64,000 nt of DNA from Pseudoalteromonas luteoviolacea (GCF_000814765.1 NZ_JWIC01000007.1:186001-250000); one strand, 5' to 3'. Shown: positions 1 through 8,925, counted from the first letter of the stretch. Notes: a model not told the origin generated them from the letters alone. Translations and numbers: made by a program.

Positions 1-699
1 TGTAAACCATGTGATGGCAGTGGTGCTAAAGCGGGTTCTAAACCTAAAACATGTTCTACCTGTCATGGTGCAGGTCAAGTGCAGATGCGCCAAGGTTTCT
101 TTGCTGTTCAGCAAACGTGTCCTACGTGTCAAGGTACTGGTCAAGTCATCTCAGATCCGTGTGATAGCTGTCATGGTCAAGGCCGCGTAGAGAAGACTAA
201 GACACTATCAGTTAAAATCCCTGCGGGTGTTGATACGGGCGACCGCATTCGACTTTCTGGTGAAGGTGAAGCGGGTATGCACGGCGCGCCAGCTGGTGAC
301 TTGTATGTTCAAGTAAGTGTTCGTGAACATCCGATTTTTGTTCGTGACGGTAACAATTTGTACTGTGAAGTACCAATTAGCTTCACAACCGCAGCGTTAG
401 GTGGCGAGATCGAGGTACCGACATTAGATGGCAGAGCAAATCTAAAAATTCCATCAGAGAGTCAAACTGGCAAGATGTTCCGCATGCGTGGCAAAGGTGT
501 TAAATCTGTCCGTAGTGGCTCTGTAGGTGATTTAATTTGTAAAGTTGTCATCGAGACGCCTGTGAACCTCAATGAACGTCAAAAAGAGCTTCTGAAAGAG
601 CTAGAAGAAAGCATGAGTGGTGACACCAGTAAAAATCGTCCTAAAGCACAGGGCTTTTTTGATGGTGTAAAAAAGTTCTTTGATGACTTAACCAAGTAA
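1..699 (+). CDS. dnaJ: Chaperone protein DnaJ, C-terminal part (5' end outside window)
   Basis: Hsp40 co-chaperone that delivers unfolded clients to DnaK and stimulates its ATPase. The window opens at the first zinc-finger repeat, so the J-domain and Gly/Phe linker lie upstream. All four CxxCxGxG repeats are visible in frame 1 ([32 protein letters not shown]). They are followed by the two beta-barrel client-binding domains ([27 protein letters not shown]) and the conserved end [13 protein letters not shown]. The match to E. coli DnaJ is close over the whole visible length. A strong hairpin follows the stop codon, so this is probably the last gene of its transcript. Nothing looks broken; the truncation is only the window edge. 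Confidence 0.98.
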   Translation, partial: CKPCDGSGAKAGSKPKTCSTCHGAGQVQMRQGFFAVQQTCPTCQGTGQVISDPCDSCHGQGRVEKTKTLSVKIPAGVDTGDRIRLSGEGEAGMHGAPAGDLYVQVSVREHPIFVRDGNNLYCEVPISFTTAALGGEIEVPTLDGRANLKIPSESQTGKMFRMRGKGVKSVRSGSVGDLICKVVIETPVNLNERQKELLKELEESMSGDTSKNRPKAQGFFDGVKKFFDDLTK

Positions 700-718
700 T
701 TACTTATTCGTGCACATC

Positions 719-743
719 AAAACGGCGCCTATGGCGCCGTTTT
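719..743 (+). terminator. Rho-independent terminator after dnaJ
   Basis: A perfect 11-bp stem (AAAACGGCGCC / GGCGCCGTTTT) with a TAT loop starts 20 bases after the dnaJ stop. The A-run/T-run flanks make it usable on both strands, so it may also end the minus-strand gene that stops at 748. Confidence 0.85.
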
Positions 744-747
744 ACTC

Positions 748-1017
748 TCAGTCTAATATTACGAGATAATCCATATCATCGTTGCACCGACATAATAAAT
801 CTCGTCGGTTCTCTCCTGAAATCAGTGTTCCAGATTGACACCCTAATAATTCGCATTTTTGATCGCATGCAAGTTTATCCGTCCAAGCGTCATATTCACT
901 ATTTAAAAACAACACAGCGGTTAAAACACTTAAAGCGACACCGGTGATACTCGACAAACTCGTATACATATACCTTACCCATGTATAAGGCGCAACCAAA
1001 TTGCGTATGAGCAGCAT
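748..1017 (-). CDS. Small putative membrane protein, unknown function
   Basis: An 89-residue reading frame that I do not recognise. Residues about 22-40 are hydrophobic (SITGVALSVLTAVLFL) and may form one membrane segment. The C-terminal half is polar and has six cysteines (two in LACDQKCELLGC and others near the end), which would suit an oxidising compartment or metal binding. The annotated start has no clear ribosome-binding site. An internal ATG at 969, preceded by GTAAGG, could instead give about 73 residues. It converges on dnaJ and shares its hairpin. It may not be a real gene. Confidence 0.4.
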   Translation of the reverse strand: MLLIRNLVAPYTWVRYMYTSLSSITGVALSVLTAVLFLNSEYDAWTDKLACDQKCELLGCQSGTLISGENRRDLLCRCNDDMDYLVILD

Positions 1018-1212
1018 TATTTAAAAAATATAAAATATGCTGACACATACAACTTTAGTCGACATTGGCGTAATGTCGAGCATAATTTAGTACAATTTTG
1101 ACGAGTAGATGACAAAAAGTAGAGCATCAGCAATTTGGTACTGATAAAGACCGTTCAGAACAAAAGAAGTTGTGCTTGCTTGTATCTATATATCAGAAAA
1201 ATAAGGATTTTT

Positions 1213-1671
1213 ATGACTCCAGCAATTAACCTGCTAAAACAAAATAAAGTGAACTTTCAAGTTTTAAAATTTAAACATGATCCAAATTCACTGAATTATG
1301 CACAAGAGGCCGCTACTAAATTAAACCTTGATGAAAATAAAGTATTCAAAACATTGGTAATTGAGGTAGATGGTCAATTATTTGTTGGTGTCACGCCTGC
1401 TAATCAGCAAGTTGATTTAAAATTATTTGCCAAGTCTGCTGCGGGTAAAAAAGCCCAAATGGCTGATAAAAATAGTGCACAAACGGCAACTGGGTATCTG
1501 CTCGGTGGGATTAGCCCCTTTGCCCATAAAAAGCGAATTCCTATTTTGGTGCATAAAAGTGCAGAAAAGCATGAAGAAATATATGTGAGTGGTGGTAGGA
1601 GAGGGTTAGAAATTTCAATTTGTCCGCAGGCACTTATAGCAATCACCAATGCAAATTATGCTATTTTTTAG
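1213..1671 (+). CDS. ybaK: Cys-tRNA(Pro)/Cys-tRNA(Cys) deacylase YbaK/EbsC
   Basis: Trans-editing enzyme that hydrolyses tRNAPro mischarged with cysteine (YbaK/ProX fold, cytoplasmic). The 152-residue protein starts MTPAINLLKQNKVNF and has the family features VFKTLVIEVDG, the conserved lysine-rich KSAAGKKAQMADK segment, TGYLLGGISPFAHKK and SGGRRGLEISICP. I chose ATG 1213, preceded by AAGGA, over an upstream start at 1135 because the family begins with this MTPA segment and the extra 26 residues look unrelated. It is transcribed alone. The length is normal for YbaK (about 159 in E. coli). Confidence 0.93.
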   Translation: MTPAINLLKQNKVNFQVLKFKHDPNSLNYAQEAATKLNLDENKVFKTLVIEVDGQLFVGVTPANQQVDLKLFAKSAAGKKAQMADKNSAQTATGYLLGGISPFAHKKRIPILVHKSAEKHEEIYVSGGRRGLEISICPQALIAITNANYAIF

Positions 1672-1820
1672 TATTTATAATCTATCTTTTCAAATTTATG
1701 CTTATTCATGCAAAAAAATATAAATTCAGCGTACACGTGTAAGCCATTAATTCTTGTAAGGTTTTGAAGCGATATTAGCGTCCATTGTAAAAAATTAGTT
1801 ATTTATTTCATTTGAGCAAT

Positions 1821-1850
1821 TGATCTAAATTGATTTTTATGCCGTAATGT
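1821..1850 (+). promoter_or_regulatory. Candidate ECF (RpoE/ChrR-type) promoter before fadE
   Basis: TGATCT at 1821-1826, an 18-base spacer, then TAATGT at 1845-1850, 32 bases before the fadE ATG. The architecture and the end of the spacer (GCCGTA) match the element before the rpoE gene at 57052-57081, and the distance from the -10 to the start codon is the same (37 bases). It resembles the Rhodobacter RpoE consensus (TGATCC, 18, TAAGA). That it works as a promoter is inferred. Confidence 0.35.
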
Positions 1851-1881
1851 AGGTATATCTATCTGGTCGGATGAGTTTATT

Positions 1882-4134
1882 ATGAGTTTAAGAACACAAC
1901 TAAGAAAAATTTTGCCAAGCATTTCAGTCACTGAACAAGAAGCACTCGACGCGGGAGATGTATGGCTGGAAGGTTCTGTCTATCAAGGAAAGCCAGATTT
2001 TTCTGCATTACGAGCAGTGACAGAAGCCAAGCTATCGGCAGAGGAACAGGCGTTTTTAGATGGCCCAGTTCAAGAGTTGATGGCAATGATCGATGAGAAC
2101 CATATTCAAAACTCGAAGCATCTGCCTGAACATATTTTAGAATTCCTTAAGAAAGAAAGATTTTTCTCTCTGATCATCCCAAAGCAGTATGGCGGTTTAG
2201 AATTTAGTCCATATGCAAATTCAACGATTGTTGGGACCATTGCCACTAAATCTTCAGCTGTCGCTGTAACCGTTATGGTACCAAACTCCCTAGGACCTGG
2301 TGAGTTACTTCTTCACTACGGTACATCTGAGCAGCAAGCTCATTATTTGCCTAGACTTGCAAACGGACGTGAAATTCCATGTTTCGCGCTTACCAGCCCT
2401 GAAGCTGGATCTGATGCCGGTGGTATTCCAGACCAAGGCATTGTTACCAAGGGTATGTTTGAGGGGAAAGAGGTTCTAGGTCTTGAGGTTACTTGGGATA
2501 AGCGCTACATCACTTTAGCACCAATTGCCACTGTACTTGGTTTGGCTTTTAAAGTGTTCGATCCCAATGGCCTACTCGGTGGTAAGGAGTCATTGGGGAT
2601 CACGTGTGCATTGATCCCTAAATCTCACCCAGGTGTTGAACTTGGCAACCGCCATGACCCCATGGGTATACGCTTCTATAATGGCACCACTCGTGGCAAC
2701 AAAGTATTTATCCCGATGGACTTTATCATTGGAGGCCAAAAAAATATCGGTCGCGGTTGGCAGATGCTTGTGAGCTGTTTAGGTGCAGGTCGAGGGATTT
2801 CATTGCCAGCATTGGGTGTATCGACAAGCCAAGTTGCACTTAAATCTGCATCTGAGTATGCGGCTGTACGTGAGCAATTTGGACTGGCTATTGGTCAGTT
2901 TGAAGGGATCCAAGAAAAGTTAGCAGATATTGCGGGTAAAGCATACTTGCAAGAATCCATGCGTGTTTTAACAACTGAAGGTTTGGGCATGGGTTTAAAA
3001 CCATCGGTTGTTACCGCAATAGCCAAATACCACATGACAGAGCTTGGTAGAGATGTACTTGATTCTGCGATGGATATTTTGGCTGGTAAAGCAATTCAAA
3101 CGGGCCCGCAAAATACGTTGGCAAGCGGCTACGTTGCGCAGCCTATTGCAATCACGGTTGAAGGGGCAAATATCCTTACGCGAAACTTAATGATATTTGG
3201 TCAAGGTGTGATGCGTTGTCACCCTTATCTACAGTCGATGGTTGAATCCATTCATAGTGAGCAACCTAATGCGGACAAAGAATTCAATAGAATCCTCAGA
3301 AGAACAGTTGGGTACAGCATTGGTAACGGACTTCGCGCTTTCAAGCTTGGTTTGTTTCCATTCTTAGCTGCTGGTACTTCACGTTTACCTGAAGTAATAC
3401 AATACGAAAAAGCGGCTCAGCAACTTGCATCAAAGCTAGCGGTGTATGCTGACTTTTCTTTGTTAGTCCTTGGCGGAAAGTTAAAACAAGCTGAGCTATT
3501 GTCTGCGAGATTGGGTGATGTGATGAGCTTTGTCTATGCTGCGATGGCATCAATCAGATACTATGAGCAAAAAGTGTCTGAGCAAGATAGGGCGCAGGCA
3601 GCACCTTATTTTCATTATGCGACTCGCTATGCGTTAATTGAGGCTGAGAATGCGTTACATAAGTTTTTAGATAACTTCCCTAATAAGGCTGCAAGACGCT
3701 TTATGCGTTTAGCAACAATGAACTTTACGCATCGCATGCCAAAAATAAGTGACGATATGATCAGAGAGTTGGCAAAAGCTGCACAGCTTGATACTGACTT
3801 TAAACAACAGCTAACTCATTTGGTTAAGCCAACAGAAGGTGATGGGCATCATATCAACGAACAAGCTTACAAAGCGAAAATGAGCTGTTTAGATTCATTG
3901 GCTAAGGTAAAAAGAGCACTTAAAAAGCGTGAAATTAAAGCTGGGGTTACATTTAGTGACACACTCAATAATGCGTTTGTTGGCAATGTTGTTAACGAGC
4001 AAGAATATGTCAAGTTGGTCGATTACAATCGCAAACGTGAAGTTGCGATTAGAGTAGATGAGTTTGACTTTGATTTAAATTTAATTGATGACTCAAAAGA
4101 GACTGAGTTGCTTAAATCAGCTGTAAATCAATAA
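1882..4134 (+). CDS. fadE: Acyl-CoA dehydrogenase FadE (short form)
   Basis: FAD-dependent first step of fatty-acid beta-oxidation (acyl-CoA to trans-2-enoyl-CoA). The 750 residues align closely with E. coli FadE: PNSLGPGELLLHYGT, the flavin/substrate segment CFALTSPEAGSDAG (residues about 168-180), KRYITLAPIATVLGLAFK, ITVEGANILTRNLMIFGQG, and the long C-terminal DUF1974-type region. E. coli FadE has about 814 residues and begins with a hydrophobic membrane segment. Here the protein starts directly at the region equivalent to E. coli residue ~70 (LRKILPSISVTEQEALDAG), so the membrane anchor is absent and the enzyme may be soluble. It is monocistronic, with a terminator at 4147. An ECF-type promoter may lie upstream. 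FadE identity is secure; chain-length specificity cannot be read. Confidence 0.95.
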   Translation: MSLRTQLRKILPSISVTEQEALDAGDVWLEGSVYQGKPDFSALRAVTEAKLSAEEQAFLDGPVQELMAMIDENHIQNSKHLPEHILEFLKKERFFSLIIPKQYGGLEFSPYANSTIVGTIATKSSAVAVTVMVPNSLGPGELLLHYGTSEQQAHYLPRLANGREIPCFALTSPEAGSDAGGIPDQGIVTKGMFEGKEVLGLEVTWDKRYITLAPIATVLGLAFKVFDPNGLLGGKESLGITCALIPKSHPGVELGNRHDPMGIRFYNGTTRGNKVFIPMDFIIGGQKNIGRGWQMLVSCLGAGRGISLPALGVSTSQVALKSASEYAAVREQFGLAIGQFEGIQEKLADIAGKAYLQESMRVLTTEGLGMGLKPSVVTAIAKYHMTELGRDVLDSAMDILAGKAIQTGPQNTLASGYVAQPIAITVEGANILTRNLMIFGQGVMRCHPYLQSMVESIHSEQPNADKEFNRILRRTVGYSIGNGLRAFKLGLFPFLAAGTSRLPEVIQYEKAAQQLASKLAVYADFSLLVLGGKLKQAELLSARLGDVMSFVYAAMASIRYYEQKVSEQDRAQAAPYFHYATRYALIEAENALHKFLDNFPNKAARRFMRLATMNFTHRMPKISDDMIRELAKAAQLDTDFKQQLTHLVKPTEGDGHHINEQAYKAKMSCLDSLAKVKRALKKREIKAGVTFSDTLNNAFVGNVVNEQEYVKLVDYNRKREVAIRVDEFDFDLNLIDDSKETELLKSAVNQ

Positions 4135-4146
4135 TGATGTAATCAC

Positions 4147-4176
4147 ACGCCCGTTTATTTATATAAACGGGCGTTT
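4147..4176 (+). terminator. Terminator after fadE
   Basis: A perfect 12-bp stem (ACGCCCGTTTAT / ATAAACGGGCGT) with loop TTAT, 13 bases after the fadE stop, followed by TTCGTTT. Confidence 0.85.
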
Positions 4177-4211
4177 CGTTTACACTGCATAAAAAAACGT
4201 TTGGCTTTTTT

Positions 4212-5165
4212 ATGCAGTATCCTCTTTATACATACTATCTAAACTCTCTCAACAAAGATAACCTCGATGCAAAGGCTCTTTGGAACGGCTGTGGTACGCT
4301 GGAAAAGTTTCAGTTCGGCAATAAGAAATACGCGGTTAAAATCTGCCAAGTGCCGGAAGATTTGGCCCATGTAAATATCAAACAAACGGCGTTTTCTTTA
4401 AAACGAAAAGTGAACAGTTATGTAAAAGAGCAATATTTTTACAGCCAGTTCGCTAAGGCATTGCCAAGCGTTTGCTTAGCACCAAAAGCGTTAGAATTAA
4501 TAGAGTCGGATGGCACGTTCGTGACTTTATTGGAAGACTTCGAGCAAAATGGCTTTAGCAATATAGAGCTTGCCTCAAATACACACATCAAAGCGATGCT
4601 AAGTTGGCTCGCTTCATTTCATGCTAATTGGGTAGGGGAGAACTTAACCACTACGCATTTTAGGGTGCTAGGCTATGGAAATTATTGGCATCTCGGAACT
4701 CGACCCGATGAATTTACAAAAATGCCCTTGTCACCTTTAAAGCAAGCCGCATATATAATCGACGAAACGCTGAGTAACACTCGCTACAAAACGCTCATAC
4801 ATGGAGACGCCAAACTGGCCAATTTTGCATTTAATGAATTGCAAGTTATTGGTTATGATTTTCAGCATGCAGGTTTGGGAAATGGCCTCAGTGACGTAAT
4901 GCTGCTGTTTACAACAGTACTAGATGAGCAGCAGATGGAGACAGAAGCATCCCGTTTGTTAGACTATTATTTTTGCGCATTAAAGCATGCATTGAAATCG
5001 TTGAATTCATCCATAGACAGCGAAGCCCTTGAGACTGAGTGGCGCAGCTGCTGGTGTTTTATATGGGCTGATTTTTATCGTTTCTTATCTGGATGGCGCC
5101 CTGAACATCCAAAAATTAACTCATACATGAAAACTCAAACGCAAATAGCGTTGAGTAATTGTTAG
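4212..5165 (+). CDS. Phosphotransferase of the aminoglycoside/ecdysteroid-kinase-like fold
   Basis: A 317-residue small-molecule kinase-like protein. The protein-kinase-like core is visible: a glycine-poor N-lobe, the catalytic-loop motif LIHGDAKLANF (Brenner motif HxDxxxxN, residues about 196-206) and the metal-binding YDFQHAGLGNGLSD about ten residues later. LASFHANW is also typical of EcKinase/APH-like families. The substrate cannot be told from sequence; choline, amino sugars and steroids are all used in this clan. The EamA exporter gene begins 7 bases downstream, so the two are probably one operon, and the phosphorylated product or its precursor might be the exporter's substrate. The start ATG 4212 has no strong ribosome-binding site. 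Confidence 0.75.
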   Translation: MQYPLYTYYLNSLNKDNLDAKALWNGCGTLEKFQFGNKKYAVKICQVPEDLAHVNIKQTAFSLKRKVNSYVKEQYFYSQFAKALPSVCLAPKALELIESDGTFVTLLEDFEQNGFSNIELASNTHIKAMLSWLASFHANWVGENLTTTHFRVLGYGNYWHLGTRPDEFTKMPLSPLKQAAYIIDETLSNTRYKTLIHGDAKLANFAFNELQVIGYDFQHAGLGNGLSDVMLLFTTVLDEQQMETEASRLLDYYFCALKHALKSLNSSIDSEALETEWRSCWCFIWADFYRFLSGWRPEHPKINSYMKTQTQIALSNC

Positions 5166-5172
5166 GTAGTAT

Positions 5173-5991
5173 ATGGAATTTGCCATTTTAAGTGCCTTTT
5201 GTTGGGTGGGGTTTGACTACACTCGTAAAAGATTATCGGCTCATTTTAGCGCCCCGATGATGTCGGTTGTTTTTAGTGCGCTTGTTTTACCTGCTTATTT
5301 TATTTATTGGGTTGTTGTAAGTAGGGAGTTCCCTCAACTCAATTACTTTGCTCCAGCAACGCTCAGTGGAGTTTTAGCTGGGATTGGCAGTGTATGTTTT
5401 ATTCGCGCATTGGCGGCTGGGAAAGTCGCCCTGATGTTGCCGATGTTATGCCTCACTCCCGTTATTTCTGGCGCGGTTGCTTGGCTATATTTGGGGGAGG
5501 CACTGAAACATGTAGAGCTCATTGCTGTTACGGTACTTGTCATCGCATCTTTCATTCTTCAAGGTGGACGTTTTGCTATTCGTGAACCTGGGGCGGGTTA
5601 TATTGTCGTTACATCCTTTTGCTGGGGGCTCTGTATTGTTTTTGATAAACAGGCATTACTACATAGCAATGTCGACTTTCATATTCTATATGTGACTTTT
5701 ATTGTGCTGGTGCTTAATTCTGTGTTGTACAGGCCTGCACTAAATTTAAAAGATATTCGTCGGTTTATGCCTACTTGGGTTGCAGCCGCGGTTTGTTTTT
5801 CAATGGCGGTTACCTTTCAATTTATCGCGCTACAAAACATTCAACCAGGTATTTTAGAAGCGCTTAAACGCGCTATTGGGATCATCGGTGCTGGGTTAAT
5901 TGGTGTTTATCTGTTTAAAGAAAAACTAACCCCAACACAGTGGATCTGCGTTGGGGTTATCTTGTTAACGAGTGTTATATTTTCTCTTTAA
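5173..5991 (+). CDS. EamA/DMT-family transporter
   Basis: A 272-residue inner-membrane protein with about ten hydrophobic segments arranged as two EamA repeats, as in RhaT/YdcZ-type drug/metabolite transporters. Typical segments include GVLAGIGSVCFIRALAAGKVALMLP in the first half and the mirrored FIALQNIQPGILEALKRAIGIIGAGLIG in the second. It lies 7 bases after the kinase-like gene and is likely co-transcribed with it. Its stop codon lies inside a hairpin shared with the convergent protease gene. The substrate is unknown; the pairing suggests a small polar metabolite. Confidence 0.85.
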   Translation: MEFAILSAFCWVGFDYTRKRLSAHFSAPMMSVVFSALVLPAYFIYWVVVSREFPQLNYFAPATLSGVLAGIGSVCFIRALAAGKVALMLPMLCLTPVISGAVAWLYLGEALKHVELIAVTVLVIASFILQGGRFAIREPGAGYIVVTSFCWGLCIVFDKQALLHSNVDFHILYVTFIVLVLNSVLYRPALNLKDIRRFMPTWVAAAVCFSMAVTFQFIALQNIQPGILEALKRAIGIIGAGLIGVYLFKEKLTPTQWICVGVILLTSVIFSL

Positions 5992-5998
5992 GAGAAAA
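5980..5998. terminator. Compact bidirectional terminator between eamA and the subtilase
   Basis: TTTTCTCTT-T-AAGAGAAAA is a 9-bp inverted repeat. It overlaps the last codons of the EamA gene and ends just before the stop codon of the convergent protease. T-runs are present in both directions. It is the only candidate terminator for either gene. Confidence 0.6.
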
Positions 5999-5999
5999 A

Positions 6000-7652
6000 T
6001 TAGTTACACTTGCCAACTTTACTCCATACGTTTGTGAATACTGTAGGCTCTGCACCACGTGACCACCAAGTTGATTTGTATTCATAACCTTTATAGGAAA
6101 CACGGTCACCAACGCGGTAGAATGTTGATGCACTCCACTCACTTAGACCTGTACAACCAGGAGGTGTTACCGCGTCCTCTACAGTTACTTGCTTAACGAT
6201 TGAATCAAAATCACCCGCTGAATTAGTTACTTTAAGTGTTACGCTATAAGTACCAGCTTGAGCATAAGTGTGCGTAGGTGAAGTTTGTGAACTGCCGTTT
6301 CCATCACCAAATGTCCAATTGTAAGTACCCGCAGTAGACGCATTTGAGAATGTCGCTGTTAAACCGCTTGTTGAGAATGAGAAGTTAGCGACTGGAACTG
6401 GGTCGCCGCCACCACCACAGCTTTGAGCTAGATAGTCGTATGCCGCTTTTGCTTGAACAATACCGTGACCGTATGAAGTATCACGACCAGCTGCACCTTT
6501 ATCTTTTGCACTGGCATTAAGAGCAGCACGGATTTCGGCATTTGAACAAGTAGGGTAGTTACTCCATACAAGCGCAGCTACACCAGACACGTGTGGTGTT
6601 GCCATTGATGTACCACTGATACTTCTGTAACCGCCGTTGTTCCATGTTGAGTTTACGCCAACACCAGGACCTGCAATTTCAACTTGGCTGTTGTACTGTG
6701 AGAACGACGCTTTATTTTCTGAGCTGTCTACTGCAGCTACTGAGACAACATTGTCATAAGATGCTGGGTAACTTAGAGAGCTGTTACCACCGTTACCCGC
6801 TGCTGCAATATGAAGCATGCCGCGCTGATAACTTTGGTCGAATGCATTTCGTTCTGCTGTTGAGCTGCCACTTCCGCCTAAACTCATGCTAGTGATGTGT
6901 GCACCAGCAGCTTCACACTGGTTAATTGCTTCAATTAGATCTGAGCCGTAAGCCCAGCGACCTGAGTCGTTAAATACTTTAACGATGTGTAGTTTAAGGT
7001 TACCTGATGCATTCACACCAACCACACCAGTACCATTACCACCTAGCGCAGCGATAGTACCAGCAACGTGGGTACCGTGACCGTTACCGTCGTTATACCA
7101 AAGACCCGTATCATTTGAGCCGTAACCGTCGTCACCTGTTACGCCAGTGCTAACTAGGTCTTCGTGACTGCGCATGTAACCTGTATCCATGATACATACT
7201 TTACGGTTAGCAGCTGCTGCATCGCTTACTAATTTTGCTTGAACCATGTTAATACCATATGGTGTAGATTCAGCAAAAGGTGCGATTTCTGCATCGATAA
7301 GCTCAGGTACGTAGCGCTTTGGATCGACTTCTACAGTAACGACGTTACCATCTTTCTCAAGAGATGATAATTGCTCTGGAGTAAGCTCCATAACTACCGC
7401 ATTGATGCTTGGTAGTGTTTTAATCGCTTGAGCATTGATGTCGTTTGCAAATAAACTTAAAGACTGTGATTTGTAATCTACTAACTCTGCTTCTGACAAT
7501 GCGACTGGAAATGCATTTGCCATAGATTCTTCTTTTAATGTGACGATCATGCGTTCAGATGTTGCTGCATGTGCAGTCGCAGCACCAAGCGCAGACGCAA
7601 CGCCAAGGGCAAGTAAAGTGTATTTCGTGCTTGTTAGAATGTTATGTTTCAT
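6000..7652 (-). CDS. Secreted subtilisin-like serine protease with PKD and chitin-binding-like C-terminal domains
   Basis: A 550-residue secreted S8 peptidase. A signal peptide (residues 1 to about 29, ending TAHAA) is followed by an inhibitor-I9-like propeptide to about 125. The catalytic domain (about 130-410) has the triad Asp156 (CIMDTGY), His192 (GHGTHVAGT) and Ser349 (GTSMATPHVSG), plus oxyanion Asn287 (AAGNGGN). A PKD domain follows (about 418-495: NWTFGDGNGSS, HTYAQAGTYSVTL), then a CBM5/12-like module (about 500-550: WSASTFYRVGDRVSYKGYEY) closing with Cys-Asn. Similar PKD-bearing subtilases of marine Pseudoalteromonas degrade particulate protein such as collagen. The CBM5/12 fold suggests binding to chitin or another insoluble polymer. 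It is monocistronic. Confidence 0.93.
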   Translation of the reverse strand: MKHNILTSTKYTLLALGVASALGAATAHAATSERMIVTLKEESMANAFPVALSEAELVDYKSQSLSLFANDINAQAIKTLPSINAVVMELTPEQLSSLEKDGNVVTVEVDPKRYVPELIDAEIAPFAESTPYGINMVQAKLVSDAAAANRKVCIMDTGYMRSHEDLVSTGVTGDDGYGSNDTGLWYNDGNGHGTHVAGTIAALGGNGTGVVGVNASGNLKLHIVKVFNDSGRWAYGSDLIEAINQCEAAGAHITSMSLGGSGSSTAERNAFDQSYQRGMLHIAAAGNGGNSSLSYPASYDNVVSVAAVDSSENKASFSQYNSQVEIAGPGVGVNSTWNNGGYRSISGTSMATPHVSGVAALVWSNYPTCSNAEIRAALNASAKDKGAAGRDTSYGHGIVQAKAAYDYLAQSCGGGGDPVPVANFSFSTSGLTATFSNASTAGTYNWTFGDGNGSSQTSPTHTYAQAGTYSVTLKVTNSAGDFDSIVKQVTVEDAVTPPGCTGLSEWSASTFYRVGDRVSYKGYEYKSTWWSRGAEPTVFTNVWSKVGKCN

Positions 7653-7842
7653 TTTGTTTGTCCTAGTTACATGTTGTTAACCAATTTAACTAAAACAGGT
7701 ATTGCAAAAACTGTCAATAGTGCAAAAAACACGCGAAAAAAATGATTGGTTAATATTTCTATAACTAAAACTTAATTAGAAATGCAAATTCATTTAATAT
7801 GGTAATGATAAATAAATTTGTTTGAGACTGGCTAAAAAAAGG

Positions 7843-8925
7843 TCAAAAATTTAATTCTTTGTTTAGTGTCATAATTGTGTAGTTTTTCTTTTGATTGACA
7901 AATTGTGAAAAGTCTATTTGATTTAGGTTATCGTCATGTATTGCTTTGTAAATTGGTTCAAAAGTATCATTGTAAGGCCTAAATATTGCTACTTTCTGCG
8001 TGCCAATATAGTTGACTAGACTGTGCTGATATTTTTGAAGCTCAATGAGCAAGTAGCCACCTAAGAGTACATGGCCTCCAATAGACACATCTAGTTTGTC
8101 TTCATGTCCATGATCCCAATTTATACCTCCAATCTTTAATTTTTCTCTGACCCCCAGTTCGATAGCTGCTTGATTTACTCCGAAAGCAATCGCATCATTG
8201 GCACACCAGATCAACTCGACATTGCGATATCTTCGTAACAAACCTCTCGCTAATTCATGCGCCCTTTTTTTTGACCATTGCGCGTCGACTTTATCAATTA
8301 CTTTGATGTGAGAAAGCCGATTCGTGTAGCTGAGTAGTCCTTGTTCTCGCTCGAGCGCGGCATTTGTAGCCACGTCCCCAAGAAAAGCTAACATCGAGAA
8401 TGACTCGGTAACTCCGGCTGGGGACTGTGTTAATTGAACCAACTCTCTAGCTAATTCTTTTCCTGCTTGGTAGTTATCAGGTAATATTGCCCCCTTAATT
8501 CCGAAACCTTTGGCACTCAACCTGTTGATCTCTAGCTGTGTAGGGCTGTTTAACAAAAATAAGATGTTTGGATGGGTTTTTGTTGAATTCAGTAAAACTT
8601 CAGTAATAACACGTTTTTCATCAACCAGTATGATGTAGTCTGTATCTGATTCTAGCGCCTGCTTCGTGAGTTGCTTCATCAATATATGGTTGCGTTCGGC
8701 GTATAAGATATTAAGGTCAATATTGGTATCTTGCGCCACAGCATTCATTACTTTTGAAACGTTTAACCAAAAGTTGCCTGTGGGGTTTAGGCCACTTGAA
8801 CCGGGGTTTACGAAAGTGACCTTAAGCGGGTGGGGTGTTTCTTGTTCAAGTGCTATTGTTAAAGGTAAATAAATAGCGAGAGCTAACACGATGAATATTA
8901 AAACTTTTTTAATCGAAAAAATCAT
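7843..8925 (-). CDS. Orphan periplasmic sugar-binding-type protein (peripla_BP fold)
   Basis: A 360-residue type-I periplasmic binding protein (LacI/RbsB/LuxP-like). It has an N-terminal hydrophobic signal (KVLIFIVLALAIYLPLTIA), then VTFVNPGSSGLNPTGNFWLNV, DYIILVDEKR, LIWCANDAIAFGVNQAA and GGINWDHG, the usual hinge and ligand-cleft landmarks. The start is set at ATG 8925, preceded by GGTGAT, rather than the upstream GTG at 8934. No ABC permease or ATPase gene is nearby, so it may serve as a sensor rather than a transport component. It is a paralogue of the protein at 48792-49880 (shared FVNP, DNYQAGxxLA, WSKxxAxxxxxxLxxRY, IGGxxW/FDW and SxGGHxxxGG). It is divergent from the cytochrome b562 gene. 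Confidence 0.8.
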   Translation of the reverse strand: MIFSIKKVLIFIVLALAIYLPLTIALEQETPHPLKVTFVNPGSSGLNPTGNFWLNVSKVMNAVAQDTNIDLNILYAERNHILMKQLTKQALESDTDYIILVDEKRVITEVLLNSTKTHPNILFLLNSPTQLEINRLSAKGFGIKGAILPDNYQAGKELARELVQLTQSPAGVTESFSMLAFLGDVATNAALEREQGLLSYTNRLSHIKVIDKVDAQWSKKRAHELARGLLRRYRNVELIWCANDAIAFGVNQAAIELGVREKLKIGGINWDHGHEDKLDVSIGGHVLLGGYLLIELQKYQHSLVNYIGTQKVAIFRPYNDTFEPIYKAIHDDNLNQIDFSQFVNQKKNYTIMTLNKELNF

